In this document: one piece after another, positions 32,603-40,992 of the stretch
Numbering within the stretch: the stretch's first letter is position 1
Layout: every line of letters starts with the position of its first letter
Origin: Clostridia bacterium
GTDB taxonomy: Bacteria; Bacillota; Clostridia; Oscillospirales; Acutalibacteraceae
NCBI GenBank assembly: GCA_900768075.1
Contig: CAAGBN010000025.1
Coordinates: 1-43,277, forward strand
Length of the DNA: 43,277 nucleotides
Reading direction: 5' to 3'
Notes under the pieces: generated by a model
The model's input: the letters and a program-made list of their open reading frames with translations, nothing else
What the model was told of the DNA's origin: nothing
Database searches by the model: none
Program-made: the position numbers and the translations under genes

Positions 32603-33475
32603 TTAAAACTTTACTTTTACGGCCTTAACGGCACTTTCACAGCTGATAAACAACTGCTCTTTGACAGTTTTAAAGGCTCTGCAACGGTAATAGTAGGTCT
32701 TGCACGCCTTTGGAGCCTTATCTTCAAAATGAAGCTCAAGACCCGACTGTATTCTGCCGACCTCTTTATATTCGCCGTCTTTACTGTCGCTTCTTTCGAT
32801 GATGTAACCCTCTGCGCCTGCAACGAGTCTCAGAGAAAGTCTTACTCTTCTGCCGAGAGAGCTTTTACCCTCGAGAATTCTGCCGCTGTCTAAGTGTATG
32901 CAGTGATATTCCTCGGAGAAGTTGCCGTGAAGCTCTTTTTCCTCACCCTTTTTAAAGCACTGCAGTGAGTAGTGATATGGCTGACCTGTCACGACACCCT
33001 CATCGGTGAAGCTTTCACCTAAGATTTTTGCAACGGGAATAATCTGTGAAAAGAAGTCGTTTCTTCTGCCGATAAAGCATCCGTCTGCACCCTCGGGATT
33101 TTTCCACTTAAGCTCAACAGCAACCTTTTTGCCCTTGGACTTTACGCTGATGCTTTCAGGTGCTTTCATATCAGAGATAACAGCCGCCTTGACACCGCTT
33201 GTCTTAGTTGAGGTTTTCTTGCCCTCAAGCTTTTTCCAGGCGGTTATCTTATACCAGTATGTGGTATTTTCTTCGGCAGTTTCGTCGATGAATTCGCACT
33301 TTTTCACCCAGGTCAGATGCTCAAATTCGCCCCCTGCCTCAACCGCACGCTTGACTGCATACTTTTCAGCGAGAGGTACCTTTGACCATTTGATAAGGAT
33401 ATGTCTTTCCTCATTGACGCTTATGCTTTTGATTTTCGGACTGACTTTTAGCTTTTCAGCTACGCCTAAACTCAT
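32603..33475 (-). CDS. three-domain fibronectin type III-like protein
   Basis: The 290-residue protein has three fibronectin type III-like units, each recognised by a Trp near the start (I-K-W-S; L-K-W-K) or the equivalent L-S-L, and a Y-x-Y or W-Y-K near the end (T-Y-W-Y-K-I; P-Y-H-Y-S-L; Y-Y-Y-R-C). It is lysine-rich and has no signal peptide, membrane helix or enzyme domain, so it may stay in the cytoplasm, which is unusual for FN3 proteins, or leave by an unknown route. Its ATG overlaps the nagB stop (ATGA), giving translational coupling. Function is unknown. Confidence 0.7.
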   Translation of the reverse strand: MSLGVAEKLKVSPKIKSISVNEERHILIKWSKVPLAEKYAVKRAVEAGGEFEHLTWVKKCEFIDETAEENTTYWYKITAWKKLEGKKTSTKTSGVKAAVISDMKAPESISVKSKGKKVAVELKWKNPEGADGCFIGRRNDFFSQIIPVAKILGESFTDEGVVTGQPYHYSLQCFKKGEEKELHGNFSEEYHCIHLDSGRILEGKSSLGRRVRLSLRLVAGAEGYIIERSDSKDGEYKEVGRIQSGLELHFEDKAPKACKTYYYRCRAFKTVKEQLFISCESAVKAVKVKF

Positions 33476-34212
33476 TTTTTCTCTCCTAAAAGTGATGCTG
33501 CAGCCTTATCAAGGAAGATAGTTACATCTGCGTGCATCTGAAGTATTGTTGCAGGGCATGAGGGTGATACTTCGCCCTCAACGAGCTCTTTTACAGCCTT
33601 AGCCTTGCTTTCGCCTGTTGCAATAAGAATAATCTTTCTGCTGCGCATAATGTCGCCGATACCCATAGTGAGAGCATATTCGGGCATTGTGTCACCTACA
33701 GCCTCAAAATATTTCTTGTTTGAATCGATGGTGCTCTGAGTCAGCTTTACAGGGAAGGGAATATCCTTGAATTTATCACCGGGCTCATTGAAGCCGATAT
33801 GTCCGTTGGTACCGATACCGAGAAGCTGAATATCAATACCACCGCACTCTTTGATACGGTTATAGTATCTCTGACATTCTTCATCAAGGTTTTCAGCCTC
33901 ACCTGAAAGGAAGTTGATTTTTTCAGGGTTAACGTCAGTCTTGCCGAAAAGGTTATCCTGCATAAAGTAGTAATAGCTGTTTACGTTGTCCTTTGAAAGA
34001 CCTACATATTCATCAAGGTTAAAGGTTGTGATGTGCTTGAGGCTGACCTCACCTGCTTCATACTTTTCTATAATTCTCTTATATGTTTCAACGGGTGATG
34101 CACCTGTAGCAAAGCCAAGTACACTGCCGTGATTTTTTTCTACCTGCTTGATAATAAGCTCAGCAGCCTCGTGTGAAATTTCGATAGGGTTGTCTTTTAT
34201 AATTACTCTCAT
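33472..34212 (-). CDS. nagB: glucosamine-6-phosphate deaminase
   Basis: The 246-residue protein matches short-form NagB: G-F-A-T-G-A-S-P at the phosphate site, F-N-L-D-E-Y-V-G-L, and G-I-G-T-N-G-H-I-G-F-N-E-P-G with the catalytic His. It converts glucosamine-6-phosphate to fructose-6-phosphate and ammonia, linking amino-sugar or cell-wall recycling to glycolysis. AAAGGAG precedes the ATG. nagA is not adjacent; the only operon partner is the FN3 protein. Confidence 0.96.
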   Translation of the reverse strand: MRVIIKDNPIEISHEAAELIIKQVEKNHGSVLGFATGASPVETYKRIIEKYEAGEVSLKHITTFNLDEYVGLSKDNVNSYYYFMQDNLFGKTDVNPEKINFLSGEAENLDEECQRYYNRIKECGGIDIQLLGIGTNGHIGFNEPGDKFKDIPFPVKLTQSTIDSNKKYFEAVGDTMPEYALTMGIGDIMRSRKIILIATGESKAKAVKELVEGEVSPSCPATILQMHADVTIFLDKAAASLLGEKK

Positions 34213-34260
34213 TTTATTTTCTCCTTTTCTCTAATGAGTTAATATTTTCATATTTATTTT

Positions 34261-34289
34261 ATAATAACACACTTTGCCTTAATTTTCAA
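34261..34289 (-). promoter_or_regulatory. promoter of nagB
   Basis: Read leftward, TTGAAA and TATTAT are 17 bases apart with TGTG before the -10 box. No clear NagR/GntR operator dyad was found around it. Confidence 0.7.
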
Positions 34290-34383
34290 TAACTTTATTT
34301 TATATAAAATCAGTTTTTAGGCTGTTAAAAAGAGAAAATATATGATAGAATGATACTATCCTTTTCATTCAGGGAGAGTTTTT

Positions 34384-35082
34384 ATGTTAAAAGTCAATTC
34401 AGTTACTAAAAAATACGGCAGGTTTATTGCCAATGACAATATCAGCTTCAGTATAGCTGACGGTGAAATTGCTGTGCTTATCGGTCCTAACGGTGCAGGC
34501 AAAAGCACAATCATCAAGTGCATTACGGGACTTCTTCGCTTTGAGGGTGAAATTACCGTCAACGGCTTCGGCAACAAAACAAAGCAGGCTAAGGAGCTTT
34601 TAGGCTATATCCCCGAAATGCCTGCTGTTTACGATATGCTCACTGTAGGCGAGCATCTTCAGTTTATGCTTCGTGCTTATAATATGCCTCTTGATGAGAC
34701 CTACGGTGATGAGCTTCTCAGACGCTTTGAGCTTCTCGATAAAAAAGACAAGCTCGGCAAGGAGCTTTCCAAAGGTATGCAGCAGAAGCTTTCAATCTGC
34801 TGTGCCCTTGTGCACAAACCGAAAATCGTCATCTTTGACGAGCCTATGGTAGGTCTTGACCCCCACGCCATAAAACAGCTCAAGGATTTATTCGTGGAGC
34901 TTAAAAATGACGGTGCAAGCGTGCTTATCAGCACTCATATGCTTGACAGTGTAGAAAACTTCTGGGACACTGCTTACATTATGGTCGGCGGAAAGCTCAA
35001 GGCTGAAAAGACCATAGACGATTCCGAAATCAGCCTTGAAGAGATGTTTTTCCGCATAACAGAAAGCGGTGATAAAAATTGA
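34384..35082 (+). CDS. ABC transporter ATP-binding protein
   Basis: The 232-residue ATPase has Walker A G-P-N-G-A-G-K40-S-T, the signature L-S-K-G-M-Q-Q-K, Walker B I-F-D-E-P-M-V-G-L-D and the switch His in I-S-T-H. It belongs to the CcmA-type exporter group. GGGAGAG precedes the ATG. It is coupled to the next gene by a TTGA overlap and together they form a two-gene exporter. The transported substrate is unknown. Confidence 0.92.
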   Translation: MLKVNSVTKKYGRFIANDNISFSIADGEIAVLIGPNGAGKSTIIKCITGLLRFEGEITVNGFGNKTKQAKELLGYIPEMPAVYDMLTVGEHLQFMLRAYNMPLDETYGDELLRRFELLDKKDKLGKELSKGMQQKLSICCALVHKPKIVIFDEPMVGLDPHAIKQLKDLFVELKNDGASVLISTHMLDSVENFWDTAYIMVGGKLKAEKTIDDSEISLEEMFFRITESGDKN

Positions 35083-36620
35083 AGCCCCTGATTTATCTCA
35101 CACTTAAAAAGGCTAAAAACGGCATACTCGAATTTATAAGAAAGCCTGCTCAGCTTATTGTTGCGATTTTTTTCATATGCCTTATGGTTTTTTCTGCCAT
35201 TACCTCGTCTCATACAGAAAACCATTACACAAGGGATATAAACGAGCTTTATGCCATTATCTTCGGCCTTTATTCACTGATATTTGTCCTTATCAGCAAA
35301 AACGGCTTTTATAACGGTGCATCTATGTTCACAATGCAGGATGTCAACCTTATATTCACCTCGCCCCTCAAGCAGAATACTGTCCTCTCCTACGGACTCA
35401 TTCAGCAGCTTGGCCGTTCACTGATGCTCGGATTTTTCATCCTCTATCAGTCGGGCACTGTCTGCAGTACCTACGGAGTCGGCTTCGAGGTGCTCATCTA
35501 TATTCTCATCGGCTACGGTGTTACGGTCTTTCTCTCGCAGATGCTTGCTATGGTTATATATTCCTATACCTCCTGCGACGACAAAAGACGTAAGACTCTC
35601 AAGACAGCTTACACTGTGATTATTGCGCTTTTCATCGGCTACGGCTTTTTAATCTGTCAGCAAAAGGGCGGCCTTTCCGTAGCTAACCTTGTCATTGCAA
35701 GTCAGGATATTGCGGCAAAATTCTTTCCCGTCAGCGGTATGGTGTCTCTTGCAGTCTGCGGTGCAATCAGTAGCAGCGCAGTGAAAATCGCACTCGGTCT
35801 TGTCTATTGCATCGTCTTCTGGATTTTATACAGACTTGCCGTCAGATTCATCAACAGCGACTACTATGAGGATGTTCTGCAAAGCACAGAAAACGCCTTC
35901 TCGGCTATATCTGCAAGAAAAGAGGGCAAGGCAGCGGAAACAGCACCGAAAAATGTCAAGACAGGCAAAACGGGTATCAGCAAGGGCTTCGGTGCATCTG
36001 CAATTTATTATAAGCATAAAATCGAAAACCGCCGAAGCAAAAAGCTTATTCTTTCAACGGTATCACTTGTAATGGTGATTACAAATATAGTTATGGCTTT
36101 TGTTTTCAGCGACGAGCCCGTTGCGGTTTTTGCTCTGAGTATATATATGATGACAATGAGCGTTGCCGCAGGCAGATGGGCAAAGGAGCTGAGCTATCCT
36201 TATATCTATCTCATTCCCGAGTCGTCCTTTAAGAAGCTGCTTTACACTCTTAAAAGCGACATCCCCTCAATTATCGCAGAGAGTATACTCTGCATTGTAC
36301 CTATGTATTTCATCTGCTATCTTACAGTCACGGATATCTTGGGAATGATCCTTGCAAGAATCAGCTTCGGTCTTCTGATCATCAGTGTCAACCTTTTTGT
36401 GCAAAAGCTTTTCGGTGTCTCCGATAAGAAAAAGCTTATCGTTTTCATCTACTTTATTCTTGTTATGATTTTCTCTGTCCCGGGTATCATAACAGCCGTT
36501 GCAGTGACCTTTATGATGCCGTTTTATTCAGGTCTTACCTTTATAGCTATGGCAGTTACAAACACGGCAGTTGTACTTCTGCTGACCCTTTATAACAAAA
36601 AGCTTCTCGAAGAAGTGTAA
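35079..36620 (+). CDS. putative ABC exporter permease
   Basis: The 513-residue protein has about 12 hydrophobic segments arranged as two six-helix halves with a charged cytoplasmic stretch in the middle (residues about 270-310). It fits the putative ABC exporter family found with such ATPases in Clostridia. The start is a TTG that overlaps the ATPase stop; no ATG lies close by, and coupling explains the weak ribosome site. A terminator follows. Confidence 0.8.
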   Translation: MKPLIYLTLKKAKNGILEFIRKPAQLIVAIFFICLMVFSAITSSHTENHYTRDINELYAIIFGLYSLIFVLISKNGFYNGASMFTMQDVNLIFTSPLKQNTVLSYGLIQQLGRSLMLGFFILYQSGTVCSTYGVGFEVLIYILIGYGVTVFLSQMLAMVIYSYTSCDDKRRKTLKTAYTVIIALFIGYGFLICQQKGGLSVANLVIASQDIAAKFFPVSGMVSLAVCGAISSSAVKIALGLVYCIVFWILYRLAVRFINSDYYEDVLQSTENAFSAISARKEGKAAETAPKNVKTGKTGISKGFGASAIYYKHKIENRRSKKLILSTVSLVMVITNIVMAFVFSDEPVAVFALSIYMMTMSVAAGRWAKELSYPYIYLIPESSFKKLLYTLKSDIPSIIAESILCIVPMYFICYLTVTDILGMILARISFGLLIISVNLFVQKLFGVSDKKKLIVFIYFILVMIFSVPGIITAVAVTFMMPFYSGLTFIAMAVTNTAVVLLLTLYNKKLLEEV

Positions 36621-36633
36621 ATAAAACAAAAAG

Positions 36634-36661
36634 GAGACTTCACTGTGAAGTCTCTTTCTTT
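36634..36661. terminator. bidirectional intrinsic terminator
   Basis: GAGACTTCA pairs with TGAAGTCTC around a three-base loop, with T-rich tracts on both sides, between the convergent exporter permease and TetR genes. Confidence 0.85.
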
Positions 36662-36674
36662 GATAGTCTGATTA

Positions 36675-37259
36675 TTATTTATTATTCTCTGTCTTTTTCA
36701 TTTCCTTTATGAAGCCTGAAAGTCTTGTAACTCTTCCGAGACCGTGCATCATAAGGTTATGAAGCATTCTTGCAACATCAGAAGCGGGGCGTCTGTTTTC
36801 CTTGTTGAGCCAGGTCCATACAGTGCTTGTAAATCCTGCAGCTATAAAGCCCATAACATAATTCACAAGCTCACTTGTGTTGTTGTGATCCATAAATCTG
36901 CCTGTGAAAAGTACAAATGCTTCACCGAGACTTACCTTACCGTTATCACTTAAAATAACAAGGAAGGTATCTCTTTTGCTTTCGATATATTCAAGAACCT
37001 TTGTCAGAAACTCTACAGTTGTGAAATCGTCCTGATAAATACCGCCGATATCATTGGCAATATCTTCGATAATCTCATCATAAAGGTCATACTGTGTGTC
37101 ATAGTGGCGATAGAAGGTACTGCGGTTAACATCGGCCTCCTCACAGATTTCTTTTATGCTGATAAGGTGTATGGATTTGTTTTTCATAATGTCTATAAGT
37201 GCATTTTTGAGAAGCATCTTTGTCATTCTGACACGTCTGCCGTCGGGCTTTTTTTCCAT
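36675..37259 (-). CDS. TetR family transcriptional regulator
   Basis: The 194-residue protein has a TetR-type helix-turn-helix at residues about 33-55 (ISIKEICEEADVNRSTFYRH) and an all-helical C-terminal half of the kind seen in DhaS-like TetR proteins. GGAGG before the second in-frame ATG sets the start. Its promoter lies back to back with that of the sodium-dependent transporter gene, so that gene is a likely target, perhaps with the exporter. The ligand is unknown. Confidence 0.88.
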   Translation of the reverse strand: MEKKPDGRRVRMTKMLLKNALIDIMKNKSIHLISIKEICEEADVNRSTFYRHYDTQYDLYDEIIEDIANDIGGIYQDDFTTVEFLTKVLEYIESKRDTFLVILSDNGKVSLGEAFVLFTGRFMDHNNTSELVNYVMGFIAAGFTSTVWTWLNKENRRPASDVARMLHNLMMHGLGRVTRLSGFIKEMKKTENNK

Positions 37260-37292
37260 ATTTAAACCTCCTTGTTTATAAAGTTCACACTT

Positions 37293-37321
37293 ATTATACA
37301 GCATCAATGTTTTAAATGCAA
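37293..37321 (-). promoter_or_regulatory. promoter of the tetR gene
   Basis: Read leftward, TTGCAT and TATAAT are separated by 17 bases. Confidence 0.7.
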
Positions 37322-37375
37322 CACTATGTAGAAAATTTATCACAGAGATTTATTAAAATCACCAAGAAAAAACAT

Positions 37376-37404
37376 TTGCCTTATGCCTTAAAGTGTGATA
37401 TCAT
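37376..37404 (+). promoter_or_regulatory. promoter of the sodium-dependent transporter gene
   Basis: TTGCCT and TATCAT are 17 bases apart, about 20 bases before the GGAGGTGG ribosome site. It faces away from the tetR promoter; I could not identify a convincing operator dyad between them. Confidence 0.6.
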
Positions 37405-37432
37405 TAGTCATATTCATCGGAGGTGGATTTTT

Positions 37433-38758
37433 ATGAACACTAAACGCGACTCCTTTGCCAGCCGTTGGGGCTTTATAATGGCTTGTATCGGCTCGGCTGT
37501 AGGTATGGGTAACATATGGCTTTTCCCCACAAGAGTGTCACTTTTCGGTGGCGGAGCTTTCCTTATCCCCTACTTTATTTTTGTTATGCTTATCGGCTCA
37601 ACAGGTGTTATCGGTGAAATGAGCTTCGGCAGAGCCACACGCTCGGGCCCCATAGACGCTTTCGGCTATGCTATGGAAACCAAAGGCAGAAAGAAGCTCG
37701 GTCAGGCTGTAGGTCTCATCCCTGCCATAGGCTCACTTGCCCTTGCTATAGGCTACACCGTTGTTATGGGCTGGATTCTTAAATTTATGGTGGGCACCTT
37801 TACGGGTACCACCCTTGCCCCCGAAAATGTTGACGGCTTTGAAGGTGCTTTCGGCACTATGGCATCATCCTTCGGCAACAACATATGGCAGATTGCCGCC
37901 CTTGTTATAGCCTTTACAATTCTTCTTTTCGGTGTGGGCTCAGGCATTGAAAAGGCAAATAAAATTATGATGCCTCTGTTCTTCTTCCTTTTCCTCGGTC
38001 TCGGCATTTATATCGCCTTCCAGGAGGGTGCAACAGACGGCTATAAGTATATTTTCAGCGTTGATTTTTCAGCACTGCTGAACATAAAAACCTGGATTTA
38101 CGCTCTCGGTCAGGCATTCTTCTCACTTTCAATCGCAGGCAACGGCACACTCATTTACGGCTCATATCTTTCAGATAATGAAGACGTGCCCCGTTCAGCA
38201 AGAAACGTAGCTTTCTTTGACACTATGGCTGCTATGCTTGCAGGTCTTGTAATCATACCTGCTATGGCAACAACAGGCGCTCAGCTTGATCAGGGTGGTC
38301 CCGGACTTATGTTCATCTTCCTGCCTAATCTTTTCAAGAGTATGCCCGGCGGCAGTATCATTGCAATTGTCTTCTTCGTGGCCGTTTTCTTCGCAGGTCT
38401 TACATCACTCATCAACCTCTATGAAACTCCCATTGCAACTCTGCAGGAGCGTCTCGGTCTCGGCAGAGTACCTGCATGTCTTATTATCGGCATGGCAGGT
38501 CTTGGCATTTCACTGCTCATTCAGGGCATAGTTTCAGACTGGATGGATATCGTTTCAATTTACATCTGTCCTCTCGGTGCAGGTCTTGCAGGCATTATGT
38601 TCTTCTGGGTACTCGGCAAAAAGTTTGTCCTCAAGGAAGTAAACAAGGCAAGAACAAAGCCCCTTGGCAGTTGGTTCTATCCTCTTTGCAAATATCTTTT
38701 CTGCGGTCTTTGCATTCTTGTACTCATAGCAGGTGCTGTTATGGGCGGCATCGGCTGA
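37433..38758 (+). CDS. sodium-dependent transporter, NSS/SNF family
   Basis: The 441-residue membrane protein opens with the NSS signature R-W-G-F-I-M-A-C-I-G-S-A-V-G-M-G-N-I-W, the unwound first helix that binds sodium and substrate, and has about 11-12 helices. Bacterial relatives (LeuT, TnaT, MhsT) import amino acids with sodium; the substrate here is unknown. GGAGGTGG places the start; an upstream in-frame extension crosses the promoter region. It is followed 36 bases later by a PHP phosphatase with no clear terminator. Confidence 0.93.
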   Translation: MNTKRDSFASRWGFIMACIGSAVGMGNIWLFPTRVSLFGGGAFLIPYFIFVMLIGSTGVIGEMSFGRATRSGPIDAFGYAMETKGRKKLGQAVGLIPAIGSLALAIGYTVVMGWILKFMVGTFTGTTLAPENVDGFEGAFGTMASSFGNNIWQIAALVIAFTILLFGVGSGIEKANKIMMPLFFFLFLGLGIYIAFQEGATDGYKYIFSVDFSALLNIKTWIYALGQAFFSLSIAGNGTLIYGSYLSDNEDVPRSARNVAFFDTMAAMLAGLVIIPAMATTGAQLDQGGPGLMFIFLPNLFKSMPGGSIIAIVFFVAVFFAGLTSLINLYETPIATLQERLGLGRVPACLIIGMAGLGISLLIQGIVSDWMDIVSIYICPLGAGLAGIMFFWVLGKKFVLKEVNKARTKPLGSWFYPLCKYLFCGLCILVLIAGAVMGGIG

Positions 38759-38794
38759 TAACTCGCTAAACCCAATCAGAAAGGTCTGAAAAAA

Positions 38795-39577
38795 ATGAAA
38801 TACAACTATCATACACATACAAGCAGATGCTTCCACGCTAAAGGTGCAGATGAAGAATACGTGCTCGCTGCTATTGAGGCAGGCTTTGACGAAATCGGCT
38901 TTGCTGATCATACTGCCTGGAAATTTGACTCGGATTTTGTTTCAAATATGCGAATGCCCGAAAGTCAGCTCAAGGATTACTGCGACAGCGTAAAGGCGCT
39001 CAGAGAAAAATATAAGGACAAAATCAGCATTAAGCTGGGTCTCGAGTGCGAATATTTCAGCAAGTATCTTCCTTGGCTTGAAGGTGCCATAAAAGAGCAC
39101 GAAATCGACTATATTATCCTCGGCCATCACTTTGCTGATGATGAAAAAGACGGTGCATACAACGGCTTTCTCGACACACCTGAGGCTATATACAAATACC
39201 GTGACGATGTTGTCGAGGCTATGAAAACAGGTCTTTTCTCCTATGTGGCACACCCCGATTTATTTATGCGCGGTTACAACGGCTTCGACGAGCACTGCAA
39301 AAAGGTATCTGAGGATATCATAAATACTGCCATAAAAACAGGCACTCCCCTCGAGTATAATCTCCTCGGTATCAAACACGGCATAGCTGACGGTAAGCCC
39401 GGATACCCCGACCCTGACTTCTGGAAAATAGCATCAGTCCTCAAGCCAAAGGCTATAGTCGGCATAGATGCCCACGCTCCTGCTGACTATCTGGAAGCAG
39501 ACCACATAAAGCTGGGCTACGACACCCTCGCAAATCTCGGACTTTCCCCCGTAGACTCTATTAAATTTTTCAGATAA
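38795..39577 (+). CDS. PHP-domain phosphatase, histidinol-phosphatase HisJ family
   Basis: The 260-residue protein has PHP metal motifs: Y-H6-T-H8-T, F-A-D-H, L-G-H-H-F and a late G-I-D-A-H. This matches the HisJ/HisK type histidinol-phosphatases that carry out the eighth step of histidine synthesis, but no other his gene is present and the family includes other phosphatases. AAGGTC gives a moderate ribosome site. It probably shares a transcript with the transporter. Confidence 0.8.
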   Translation: MKYNYHTHTSRCFHAKGADEEYVLAAIEAGFDEIGFADHTAWKFDSDFVSNMRMPESQLKDYCDSVKALREKYKDKISIKLGLECEYFSKYLPWLEGAIKEHEIDYIILGHHFADDEKDGAYNGFLDTPEAIYKYRDDVVEAMKTGLFSYVAHPDLFMRGYNGFDEHCKKVSEDIINTAIKTGTPLEYNLLGIKHGIADGKPGYPDPDFWKIASVLKPKAIVGIDAHAPADYLEADHIKLGYDTLANLGLSPVDSIKFFR

Positions 39578-39583
39578 CAATCG

Positions 39584-39610
39584 GCGGTATCGACAGGATA
39601 CCGCTGTTTT
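39584..39610 (+). terminator. intrinsic terminator after the PHP gene
   Basis: GCGGTATC and GATACCGC form an 8-bp perfect stem with a GACAG loop, followed by TGTTTT. Confidence 0.75.
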
Positions 39611-39658
39611 AATGTCTTAAACAATATTTTAAAAAATTATCAAAAGATTGCAAAATCG

Positions 39659-39687
39659 TTGATTTTTATTTTGCTCAGTGATATAAT
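39659..39687 (+). promoter_or_regulatory. promoter of the glycerophosphodiesterase gene
   Basis: TTGATT and a consensus TATAAT are 17 bases apart. A small dyad (AAGGAT/ATCCTT, 39691-39707) lies at the predicted 5' end of the message just before the ribosome site. Confidence 0.8.
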
Positions 39688-39727
39688 TGTAAGGATAACA
39701 AATCCTTAAGGAAAGGTGAATGATAAA

Positions 39728-40486
39728 ATGGCTGAAACAAAAATTATCTGCCACAGAGGTGCCAACAAATATGCGCCTCAGAATACAATGCCTGCTTTCA
39801 GAAAGGCTACAGAGCTCGGTGCTCAGGGCTTTGAAACAGACGTACATATCACAAAAGACGGTACTATCGTACTTTGCCATAACTACACCATTGACGAAAC
39901 CTCAAGCGGTAACGGCAATATTTCAGATATGGTACTCTCACAGCTTAAAAGCTACGACTTCGGCTCATATTTCAGCCGTAAATTCCAGGGTACCGAGATT
40001 CCCACTTTAGACGAATTCCTTGACTATGTGGCTGAAACCGATATCGAGGTGCTCAATATCGAAATCAAGTCTCCCAAGGGCAGCACTCCCATCGTGAGAA
40101 AGACTATCAGAGCTGTCAAAGAGCACGACCTTATGGACAGACTCCTCATTTCATCTTTCGACCCGAAGCTTCTCGTTGAAGCTAAGCAGATAGACAAAAA
40201 CTGCAAGACAGGCTTCCTCTACTCACCCACCAGACTCATCACTGCAACAATGGCTTGGAGACCCATTGAGTTTGCTCTGAGCATCGGCTGTGATGCTCTT
40301 CATCCTCAGTTTATTTTTGTCAACGAAAATTACATCAAAAAGGCTCACGCTGCAGGCATTCAGGTTAACCCCTGGACAGTTGACAGCCCCATCATCATCG
40401 ACAATCTTCTTCGTTGGGGTGCCGACGGCATCATCACCAACCTCCCCGACGTTGTATGCGGTATGAAGAAGAGATACGAGGACTGA
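39728..40486 (+). CDS. glycerophosphodiester phosphodiesterase
   Basis: The 252-residue GDPD-family TIM-barrel enzyme has I-C-H9-R10-G-A near the start, A-P-Q-N-T-M-P-A-F, the metal ligands F-E-T-D-V-H, and L-C-H-N. The later N-P-W-T-V-D and G-A-D-G-I-I-T-N motifs complete the family pattern. It hydrolyses glycerophosphodiesters to glycerol-3-phosphate and an alcohol and has no signal peptide. The ATG is preferred to a GTG four codons earlier because the latter lies inside AAGGAAAGG. It has its own promoter and terminator. Confidence 0.93.
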   Translation: MAETKIICHRGANKYAPQNTMPAFRKATELGAQGFETDVHITKDGTIVLCHNYTIDETSSGNGNISDMVLSQLKSYDFGSYFSRKFQGTEIPTLDEFLDYVAETDIEVLNIEIKSPKGSTPIVRKTIRAVKEHDLMDRLLISSFDPKLLVEAKQIDKNCKTGFLYSPTRLITATMAWRPIEFALSIGCDALHPQFIFVNENYIKKAHAAGIQVNPWTVDSPIIIDNLLRWGADGIITNLPDVVCGMKKRYED

Positions 40487-40497
40487 TAATTCAGTGT

Positions 40498-40526
40498 AAA
40501 AGCTCTGTCACAGCGGCAGAGCTTTT
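40498..40526 (+). terminator. intrinsic terminator after the GDPD gene
   Basis: AAAAGCTCTG and CAGAGCTTTT pair over 10 bp around a nine-base loop. Confidence 0.8.
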
Positions 40527-40559
40527 GATTATATTGTTTTGCAACTTTTCTTTTTGTTC

Positions 40560-40588
40560 TTGACAAAAGCATAGGCTTATGATATTAT
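40560..40588 (+). promoter_or_regulatory. promoter of tRNA-Val
   Basis: A consensus TTGACA and TATTAT lie 17 bases apart, with initiation expected a few bases before the tRNA. Confidence 0.85.
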
Positions 40589-40600
40589 ACATAAGCACTT

Positions 40601-40677
40601 GAGGGTGTAGCTCAGTTGGTCAGAGTACTTGCTTGACATGCAAGGGGTCGGTGGTTCGAGCCCACTCATCCTCACCA
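40601..40677 (+). tRNA. tRNA-Val (anticodon GAC)
   Basis: The 77-base sequence folds as a cloverleaf: acceptor GAGGGTG with CATCCTC, D stem GCTC, anticodon stem CTTGC/GCAAG around TTGACAT, so the anticodon is GAC (Val, GUC and GUU codons). The T arm is GTGG-TTCGAGC-CCAC. The 3' CCA is encoded. Accessory DNA starts soon after its 3' end, a common integration position, although no copy of the tRNA end was found at the window's right edge. Confidence 0.95.
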
Positions 40678-40710
40678 AAAATCCCGTTCTCATATGAGGG
40701 CGGGATTTTT
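40678..40710 (+). terminator. intrinsic terminator after tRNA-Val
   Basis: AAAATCCCG and CGGGATTTT close a stem with an inner CTCATATGAG dyad, followed by T residues. Confidence 0.85.
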
Positions 40711-40782
40711 ACTTTTTACTTCTTCACTATTCACTTGTCTGATTTAATGTTAAAGTAAAGACACAATAAATTGAACAAATGA

Positions 40783-40811
40783 TTGATTTTTCTTTTTAAA
40801 TGTGGTAAATT
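40783..40811 (+). promoter_or_regulatory. extended -10 promoter, cassette copy B
   Basis: TTGATT and TAAATT are 17 bases apart with TGG before the -10 box, the same layout as the LRR gene promoter at 10481-10509. The following ATTATTCTTG is also shared. The predicted start is near 40819. Confidence 0.75.
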
Positions 40812-40817
40812 ATTCTT

Positions 40818-40922
40818 GCGACAACAAATCTACATATTAACTCATGTGTGGGAGACCCTTTCTTTGGTAAAAGTGTGTCTCTGTTTAACTATTCCCACAG
40901 TGAGAGTTAAGATTTGTGTCGC
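40818..40922 (+). ncRNA. highly self-complementary leader segment, absent from copy A
   Basis: From about the predicted transcription start, GCGACAACAAATC pairs with GATTTGTGTCGC (one bulged A), then TTAACTC with GAGTTAA, TGTGGGA with TCCCACA, and an inner GAGAC...CTTT with AAAG...GTCTC. The result is a rod about 105 nt long. CAACAAAT occurs at 40822 and again exactly 100 bases later, while copy A has it once. An eight-codon ATG-to-TAA frame inside has no ribosome site. It is either a sensor-like RNA domain or a small palindromic insertion with target duplication. Confidence 0.55.
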
Positions 40923-40971
40923 AACAAATGAGATGCATTTTTCGGTGCGTCTCACTGCAGACGCACTTTTT
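40923..40971 (+). promoter_or_regulatory. leader attenuator with mutually exclusive hairpins, copy B
   Basis: TGAGATGCA (40929-40937) can pair with TGCGTCTCA (40946-40954), and the latter overlaps the 5' arm of the terminator GTGCGTCT/AGACGCAC (40945-40966) followed by five T residues. Compared with copy A, a U-to-C change in the shared arm is matched by A-to-G in the terminator's 3' arm, and turns a G-U pair of the antiterminator into G-C. Both folds are therefore kept. Confidence 0.7.
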
Positions 40972-40992
40972 ATATTGTTTGGAGGGGATACA

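Noticed and set aside
40844..40870. Possible eight-codon leader peptide (MCGRPFLW) in leader B
   Set aside because: It has no ribosome site, lies inside the rod-like stem, and has no equivalent in copy A.
40818..40971. T-box or other known riboswitch
   Set aside because: The conserved T-box core (AGGGUGGNACCGCG) is absent, and I could not match the leader to a riboswitch class that I know.
40783..40992. In-frame extension of the nuclease-like protein through its leader
   Set aside because: The GGAGGGG site directly before 40993 marks the start, and the upstream part consists of promoter and hairpin sequence.
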